Assembly: GCA_052116865.1 (NCBI GenBank)
Contig: JBQKKG010000003.1
Location: forward strand, 124,001-188,000
Length of the DNA stretch: 64,000 bases
Reading direction: 5' to 3'
Origin: CAUPWF01 sp963515125
GTDB lineage: Bacteria; Bacillota; Clostridia; Lachnospirales; Lachnospiraceae
The notes beneath the pieces were generated by a model that saw only the letters and a program-made list of their open reading frames with translations, ran no database searches and was not told where the DNA came from. The position numbers and the translations under genes were made by a program. Shown here piece by piece: positions 59,060 to 64,000 of this stretch (the stretch's first letter is position 1; the number at the start of each line of letters is the position of its first letter).

Positions 59060-61948
59060 TTATAAGTCCTTTCCAGTTATCTCCTTTATTGGTTCTAACG
59101 TTGGCTTTGCATAATAATATCCTTGCAAATAATCCACGTTAAGTTCCTTAGCCTTATCTGCTTCTGCCCTTGTCTCTATGCCCTCTGCTACAACATACAT
59201 ATTTCTTGCATGTGCATAGGATACAATGTTAATAACAATCGCTTGTTTATCTACATCTTTATCAATATTACGGATAATTCCCAAATCCACTTTCACATAT
59301 TTAGGAACCAAATGCAGTAGCGTTTGTTCACTATTATAACCACTTCCATAATCATCTAATGCAAATTCACCATTCCACTTTTTGATTGTCTTCCGTTTTA
59401 TTTCCAACAATTCTCTATTCACTTCACTTTCTTCCGTCACTTCCAATACTACACTTGACAAATAGTCGCAATACTGATCTTCAAAAAACTCTATTTCTTT
59501 TGGTGTCATGATACAATCTGACAATGAATTTATGAATACCTTACAATTGCTATCAATTTTTTGACTCTTTACATGCGAGACAAATGCCTCCATCGCATTC
59601 ATCCAAGTTATGACTTCTATTTGACGTAATCTTCCTGCCTCTCTAGCCACCTCAAGCACTTCCATCGGATTACGAAGCAAAGGCAACTCTGTCCTCATCA
59701 ATGCCTCATACGCAAAAATCTTCCCGTTTTTCGCCTCAATGATTGGTTGAAAATAGTAAGTAACTAAGTTATTTTGAATTAATTTCTCCAATTCTGCTTT
59801 TCTTTGTAGCAAATACATCTGGTGATTATATACCTTTAGATCAAAATCCCCCATTTCACCTTTATTTTTCTGTTTCATCTGATACATTGCGAAATCCGAA
59901 TATCTCAATAATAGCTCGTACGATTTACTATCATCCGGATACCATGCAACTCCTCCAGAAACTGCCACTTGCTTTTTTTCCGAAGATGGAAGTATGATGC
60001 AGCAACGATTGATATCCTCAGCTAAATTGGCCAGAATTGATTGTATTTCATTCTTTTCATTGTAACCATATAAAAAAACATAAAATTCGTCTCCAGATAT
60101 ACGAGATACAATACTAGTTGTAGGAACGCTTTTAATAAAACTTTCTGCAGCTTGTCTGATATACCGATCCCCGCAATCATGGCCATATGTATCATTTATA
60201 TATTTTAGATTATCTAAATCCAACATAACTAAAGCGGCTACTTTTAAGACCGGTTCTCCTAACTGGAACAACCGCTTCATATTACGCTGAAAGGCGCGCC
60301 TATTCATCATTCCTGTTAATAAGTCATAATCCCTTTCATGCTCAATCATTTTTTTCTCTAATAAGGCATTCGTTACATCTTCTGCAAGTCCTACACATCG
60401 GACAGCATCATTTGAATATGTGAATTTTATATACGTAAATTCTTTGCCCTTTGGCACTTTAAAAATAGTTACCAATTCTTCTGATTCCTCTGGTAAATAG
60501 TAAATACTCAACGAATCCATAATACAGCAAAACTCTCCTACTGACATCCGTTTTGTATCAATCCCTTCCAGCCCAAATACATAGAAAAAATCATCTGTAA
60601 CAAATAATTTATCTGATTCATGTATAATTTCGAACCCTGCAATCTTCACGCTCGCCAGTTTTAATATTTCTGAAAATTTAACTGACACATTTACTATATC
60701 ATTACTTAGTTGTTCAATAGAATTAACTAAATGATCCACTTCTGTAATATGTGTCCTTTTTAACTTTACTACATCTCTTGGATCGCTATGTCTCATTTCA
60801 ATTCCTAGTGCAATAACCGGTCGACTGATCAACATACTCACAACAATGCTTCCAATGATGCCAATCAGCAATGTTATTATAATTCCACCCGCAAATAATT
60901 TCCAGATATCATTGCTAAACGATTTTATCTCTATCATATCAGCACTTCCAGCCACAGCCCATTTTTCTTTTACAAAGGGTGTATTGCTATGATAAAGTTT
61001 CAGATACTCTGTCGATTTATATGCTTCTTCATTTTCCTTACTATTTCCCCATATGCTATGTAAGGGTATCCCTGATTTTTCTATCTCAATTGTATATAAT
61101 GTATGTGTCCTATCCTCAGCATTTTTTCTTGGTAAACATTTTGCCAAATACTCTAAAGATATCTCTATGCCTAAAACCCCATATATTTCTCCACTTTCCA
61201 ATATCAAAGGGACAGAATATGCTATGACTTGGGTGCTATCTCCTTCAAGAGCATAAGGGCAACTCCAATACTCATAGGTTTCATAGGTTTCATAGGTATT
61301 ATCGTTTATACTCTGATATGCCTGTTGATAAGGTTTGTACAAAAAATCATAATATGGTACATTTTTTTTCTGAAAATTGAACTGCGGCTGCCAAGATTTA
61401 TCTGTAGTGATATCTAGATTTTGCACTATCGATATTGGCCCACGTTCAAAAAGCAGATCGTCATTCGTAACAGAAGCATCTGCCACTGGATCTGCATCTC
61501 TAAGATAAATCCCTGGTTTATTCTGGTACATCCCTGCTTTCATCTCTTCTTTAAGATCATCATTGTTAAGTATAATATACACGCCAGTTACCCTGTTGCT
61601 TCGTAACATGGCTATTAACTCGTTCGCAATATTTCCTAAAAAGGGAATTGCATTTTCTGTACTATCATCTAACGTATCCAATTGGATTTCACCATCCATG
61701 GACATTTGCTTTGCCACTTGATTGATAAGTTCTACCGTTAACCCCACATCACTCCAGTTATTTATCATTTCATTCTCTAAGTAGCTCTTTCGATTCACTA
61801 CTTTTTCATGTAGGATTTCTTTTTGATTGTCAATAAGTCTATCAAATACGCCCCCACCTAAAATAGTCCCCGTTAGCAGAAGTGCTTCTAAAATTACTAG
61901 CAGAATCATAGGCATTAGTATGTGCTTTACTATTGGTTTTGATTTCAC
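59060..61948 (-). CDS. GGDEF-EAL cyclic di-GMP protein with extracellular sensor domain
   Basis: A 962-residue membrane protein. Helix 1 is near residues 8-30 and helix 2 near 350-375; between them is a large extracellular region probably of the dCache type. A HAMP/PAS-like linker precedes the GGDEF domain, whose active site reads SGDEF at 618-622; no RxxD inhibitory site is seen. The EAL domain has YEAL at 748-751, ALDDYGSGYNS, VKVDLG, AEGIET and QGYYYAKP, so it looks catalytically complete. It may make and degrade cyclic di-GMP. It lies 31 bases after a solute-binding lipoprotein gene. A triple 9-base direct repeat (61273-61299) encodes an in-frame Thr-Tyr-Glu run. Confidence 0.92.
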   Translation of the reverse strand: MKSKPIVKHILMPMILLVILEALLLTGTILGGGVFDRLIDNQKEILHEKVVNRKSYLENEMINNWSDVGLTVELINQVAKQMSMDGEIQLDTLDDSTENAIPFLGNIANELIAMLRSNRVTGVYIILNNDDLKEEMKAGMYQNKPGIYLRDADPVADASVTNDDLLFERGPISIVQNLDITTDKSWQPQFNFQKKNVPYYDFLYKPYQQAYQSINDNTYETYETYEYWSCPYALEGDSTQVIAYSVPLILESGEIYGVLGIEISLEYLAKCLPRKNAEDRTHTLYTIEIEKSGIPLHSIWGNSKENEEAYKSTEYLKLYHSNTPFVKEKWAVAGSADMIEIKSFSNDIWKLFAGGIIITLLIGIIGSIVVSMLISRPVIALGIEMRHSDPRDVVKLKRTHITEVDHLVNSIEQLSNDIVNVSVKFSEILKLASVKIAGFEIIHESDKLFVTDDFFYVFGLEGIDTKRMSVGEFCCIMDSLSIYYLPEESEELVTIFKVPKGKEFTYIKFTYSNDAVRCVGLAEDVTNALLEKKMIEHERDYDLLTGMMNRRAFQRNMKRLFQLGEPVLKVAALVMLDLDNLKYINDTYGHDCGDRYIRQAAESFIKSVPTTSIVSRISGDEFYVFLYGYNEKNEIQSILANLAEDINRCCIILPSSEKKQVAVSGGVAWYPDDSKSYELLLRYSDFAMYQMKQKNKGEMGDFDLKVYNHQMYLLQRKAELEKLIQNNLVTYYFQPIIEAKNGKIFAYEALMRTELPLLRNPMEVLEVAREAGRLRQIEVITWMNAMEAFVSHVKSQKIDSNCKVFINSLSDCIMTPKEIEFFEDQYCDYLSSVVLEVTEESEVNRELLEIKRKTIKKWNGEFALDDYGSGYNSEQTLLHLVPKYVKVDLGIIRNIDKDVDKQAIVINIVSYAHARNMYVVAEGIETRAEADKAKELNVDYLQGYYYAKPTLEPIKEITGKDL

Positions 61949-61979
61949 TATGACTCTCCCTTCTAGTTGCTATTTCATT

Positions 61980-63437
61980 CTACTTTACTAACTGTTCAGT
62001 TCTTACTTTCGTCTCATTATACCACTGCATAAAATTATCTTCTGTGAGAAACGTTGCAATGGCTTCTTCATAACTCATGCCACTTGCTAAATTCTTTACT
62101 ACTTTTTCCCTATCTGCTACTGCTTTGTCAGACATCGAATATTCTAAGATATCCCTTGCTTTTGTTCCGTTTTCAAAACTTTTCATTGTGTATAGCGTGT
62201 TTTCATTCACAGTGTCTATGGATGTCTCCACAATTGCCACAACATCTTTATTTTTATTCTTGGTATATTCTTCAATAGCATTTTCCTTGGTTGCTTCTTT
62301 CTTTACCGGAAGATACCCCGAATCTAATGAAAACGATATATTCCTTTCTGCATCTGTAAACCACTTTAAAAACTCCATAGATGCAAATACTTCTTTCTCA
62401 TCTGCATTTGTCACTGCCATTCCAGCTCCTTGCTGTAACGCGTAATTCTCTCCGTCCTTAAATTTAGGGGCCTCCATAGATTCCATGGTAATAGCATAGC
62501 TTTCAGCATCATTTACAACAACCTCTTTTGGAAAGAACGTGGCACCAGAAGAAGATCCAGTAAACGCGATAATGTTTCCTGTTTTAATATCATCACTTCT
62601 AAATCTTCCCGAAGATGAGAAATATCCTTTTATATACGGTATATAATAATTATCCCAAAGTGCTCTGATTGTTTCTTGATGAAAATCCAAAATCGTTTGC
62701 CCGTCTTTTAGAGAAAAAATATCATGCCCCAATTGTTTACTTCCAATCACAAAATAATTTGCCATAGAATCTCTGCCGTAGAATGCTTTCCCATCATTTG
62801 CTTCTAGCGTCAAACTATCTGTCCATGTATAATATTTTTCTGCAATACTAACTAATCCTTCTATCGTTTTACACTCCTCTAATATGGCACCAGTAGCAGT
62901 TGAGAATTTATCCCATTCCGTTTTATTTATCATAAATATCTCTGTAGCTTTTGCAATTGGAAATATCTTCAGACTATTATCTTTATTAAACCTTCCCTCT
63001 TCTATAAAACTCTCTATGTATTCCTCTTGTTCTTCCACCGTCAAATACTGACTCTGGTCAATTAAGATACCCTTTTCATCAAATTTGTACGCCTGATCAG
63101 GATATCCTGCAAAAATATTTGGCACCTCTTTTGCTCCTACTTTTCCCTCTACGGCGGCTGCCACACTATCCGTCACATCATTTGCACTTCCATACCCTGA
63201 AGATTCTACAATGACTCCTATTTTTTCCCCCTCTGTGTCATTAAACTCATCTACAATTGCATCAAAGGCATCCTGTTGTGCTCCACTGTAATAATGCCAT
63301 ATAGTAATTGTTATAGGATTTTTTGGGTCTAATATTGTGTTATTGCTACTACTACTTTCGCTTACCGTACTCGCCCCGCACCCAGTGCATAGTAGCATTA
63401 CCACCAGTAGGATTGTTATTGTGTTACTTTTTCTCAT
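61980..63437 (-). CDS. Extracellular solute-binding lipoprotein (ABC type, family 1)
   Basis: A 485-residue lipoprotein. Signal peptide RKSNTITILLVVMLL and lipobox CTGC are followed by a sugar-binding-protein fold: ITIWHYYSGAQQDAFDAIVDEFN near residue 43 and FLKWFTDAERNISFSLDSGYLPVKKEA near 370. Such proteins deliver carbohydrates or other solutes to ABC permeases. No permease or ATPase gene is adjacent; the next gene is the GGDEF-EAL sensor, so it may instead present a ligand to that protein. A TTGAAA/TATAAA promoter (16-base spacer) is directly upstream. Confidence 0.9.
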   Translation of the reverse strand: MRKSNTITILLVVMLLCTGCGASTVSESSSSNNTILDPKNPITITIWHYYSGAQQDAFDAIVDEFNDTEGEKIGVIVESSGYGSANDVTDSVAAAVEGKVGAKEVPNIFAGYPDQAYKFDEKGILIDQSQYLTVEEQEEYIESFIEEGRFNKDNSLKIFPIAKATEIFMINKTEWDKFSTATGAILEECKTIEGLVSIAEKYYTWTDSLTLEANDGKAFYGRDSMANYFVIGSKQLGHDIFSLKDGQTILDFHQETIRALWDNYYIPYIKGYFSSSGRFRSDDIKTGNIIAFTGSSSGATFFPKEVVVNDAESYAITMESMEAPKFKDGENYALQQGAGMAVTNADEKEVFASMEFLKWFTDAERNISFSLDSGYLPVKKEATKENAIEEYTKNKNKDVVAIVETSIDTVNENTLYTMKSFENGTKARDILEYSMSDKAVADREKVVKNLASGMSYEEAIATFLTEDNFMQWYNETKVRTEQLVK

Positions 63438-63454
63438 CTTCCATCCTCCGCATG

Positions 63455-63482
63455 TTTATACTTCTAAGATACCATATTTCAA
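63455..63482 (-). promoter_or_regulatory. Promoter of the solute-binding protein / GGDEF-EAL operon
   Basis: TTGAAA (63477-63482), 16-base spacer, TATAAA (63455-63460), giving a very short leader before the GGAGG and the ATG at 63437. Confidence 0.6.
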
Positions 63483-63495
63483 CACCATAAACAAC

Positions 63496-63534
63496 AAAAA
63501 AGACGTCTTTCTGACAGAAAAAGACGTCTTTTTA
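63496..63534 (-). terminator. Terminator after csoR
   Basis: Two AAAAGACGTCTTT units surround CTGACAG and fold into a long hairpin with T-runs on both strands, five bases after the csoR stop. Confidence 0.85.
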
Positions 63535-63538
63535 CAAT

Positions 63539-63820
63539 TTATTTCATTAACTTTTGGATGGTTTCACACAATTCGTCAACTGCTCCTATTTTATCTGATT
63601 TAATGTCATCTACAACACAAGTCTTTATATGATTGGCTAGTAATTTTTTATTAAACCCATGCAATGCGGATTGAATGGCTGATACTTGAGTCAAGATCTC
63701 TACACAGTATCTCTCTTCTTCAACCATATTTCTTACCCCTCTTACTTGGCCTTCAATACGGTTTAACCGTGTGATTAAGTCTTTATATTCTGGTTCCGAT
63801 CGATGTGTTAATCTTTCCAC
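63539..63820 (-). CDS. csoR: CsoR-family copper-sensing repressor
   Basis: A 93-residue all-helical repressor. The copper-binding Cys-His-Cys triad is at 39, 64 and 68, with the same spacing as in Bacillus subtilis CsoR (45, 70, 74). LITRLNRIEGQVRGVRNMVE is the family N-terminal helix. Cu(I) binding releases it from DNA and turns on copper export. The start is taken as GTG eight bases after AAAGGAG; a TTG six codons upstream would place the ribosome site inside the gene. It is directly downstream of a copper ATPase gene. Confidence 0.92.
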   Translation of the reverse strand: MERLTHRSEPEYKDLITRLNRIEGQVRGVRNMVEEERYCVEILTQVSAIQSALHGFNKKLLANHIKTCVVDDIKSDKIGAVDELCETIQKLMK

Positions 63821-63874
63821 TATTTTTTCTCCTTTCAATTATCATCACATTAATCTGAATTATGACCATACCCA

Positions 63875-64000
63875 TTACAATTTTAACGTCTTAAGGCGTA
63901 ATGCATTTCCAACTACAGAAACCGAGCTTAAAGACATTGCCAGTCCAGCGAAAATAGGATTCAATAGGGTTCCATTCAATGCATATAGCACCCCTGCTGC
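63875..64000 (-). CDS. copA: Copper-translocating P-type ATPase, C-terminal end (cut by window edge)
   Basis: The last 41 residues of a P1B-type ATPase: LLNPIFAGLAMSLSSVSVVG and NALRLKTLKL, the last helix pair and end of CopA-type pumps. The MSSVSV-type segment holds Met and Ser of the Cu(I) transmembrane site. Pairing with csoR supports copper export from the cytosol. The rest of the gene is outside the window. The gap to csoR is 54 bases. Confidence 0.9.
   Translation of the reverse strand, partial: AAGVLYALNGTLLNPIFAGLAMSLSSVSVVGNALRLKTLKL

Noticed and set aside
61273..61299. Phase-variable repeat in the GGDEF-EAL gene
   Set aside because: The unit is 9 bases, so changes in copy number stay in frame and would only alter the Thr-Tyr-Glu count.

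Overview
The window is low-GC DNA from an anaerobic, endospore-forming Firmicute, most likely Lachnospiraceae (Clostridium cluster XIVa). The evidence is spore-specific genes (spoIIGA, sigE, sigG, spoVT, cotJABC), the SCIFF peptide system typical of Clostridia, a tetrahydrofolate riboswitch before an ECF folate transporter, strong AGGAGG ribosome sites, and close packing of genes on the minus strand. The species cannot be named from sequence alone.

Layout. 1-5545: MATE exporter (cut by the edge), folT with its riboswitch, hom, nfo, tRNA-Gly and an amino-acid permease. 5546-15470: a housekeeping run on the minus strand (recJ, apt, rel, a metallo-hydrolase, hemZ, hisS, aspS). 15475-20341: secDF, SCIFF maturase scfB, SCIFF peptide scfA, a small membrane protein and spoVT. 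20415-28371: HAD phosphatases, a YqeY-like protein, a PrsA/SurA-like lipoprotein, mfd, pth and small proteins. 28439-32555: sigG, a beta-CASP RNase, sigE and spoIIGA. 33028-44900: the division and cell-wall cluster (mraZ, rsmH, ftsL, two class B penicillin-binding proteins, mraY, murD, ftsW, ftsQ, ftsZ) with a textbook array of MraZ operators. 45021-52777: DegV, a second FtsW/SpoVE, asnB, an HD-GYP protein, a two-gene chromate transporter and a LysR regulator. 52920-56834: the cotJ spore-coat operon. 56910-61948 plus 61980-63437: a minus-strand operon of an orphan solute-binding lipoprotein, a GGDEF-EAL protein, a short-chain reductase and a family 3 glycosidase. 63539-64000: csoR and the end of a copper ATPase.

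Most striking item. The coat gene cotJC is split by a 2.25-kb element. Its first 32 codons are at 53969-54064 and the remaining 171 at 56319-56834. Between them lie a large serine recombinase, a small opposite-strand ORF, and a 139-residue Cys/Pro-rich protein built of nine-residue repeats behind its own sigma-K-type promoter. A shared GGTCCT at both junctions, flanked inside the element by imperfect inverted repeats, would restore the cotJC reading frame exactly on excision. The logic is that of the skin element in sigK, but in a different gene and with a possible coat-protein cargo.

Other signals beyond the genes: six copies of a GC-rich palindromic repeat at gene 3' ends, one of which supplies the stop codon of nfo; a perfect 40-bp palindrome of another sequence after secDF; Spo0A-type boxes and a long-spacer promoter before spoIIGA; and seven MraZ boxes whose one irregular unit is the -10 element of the promoter.
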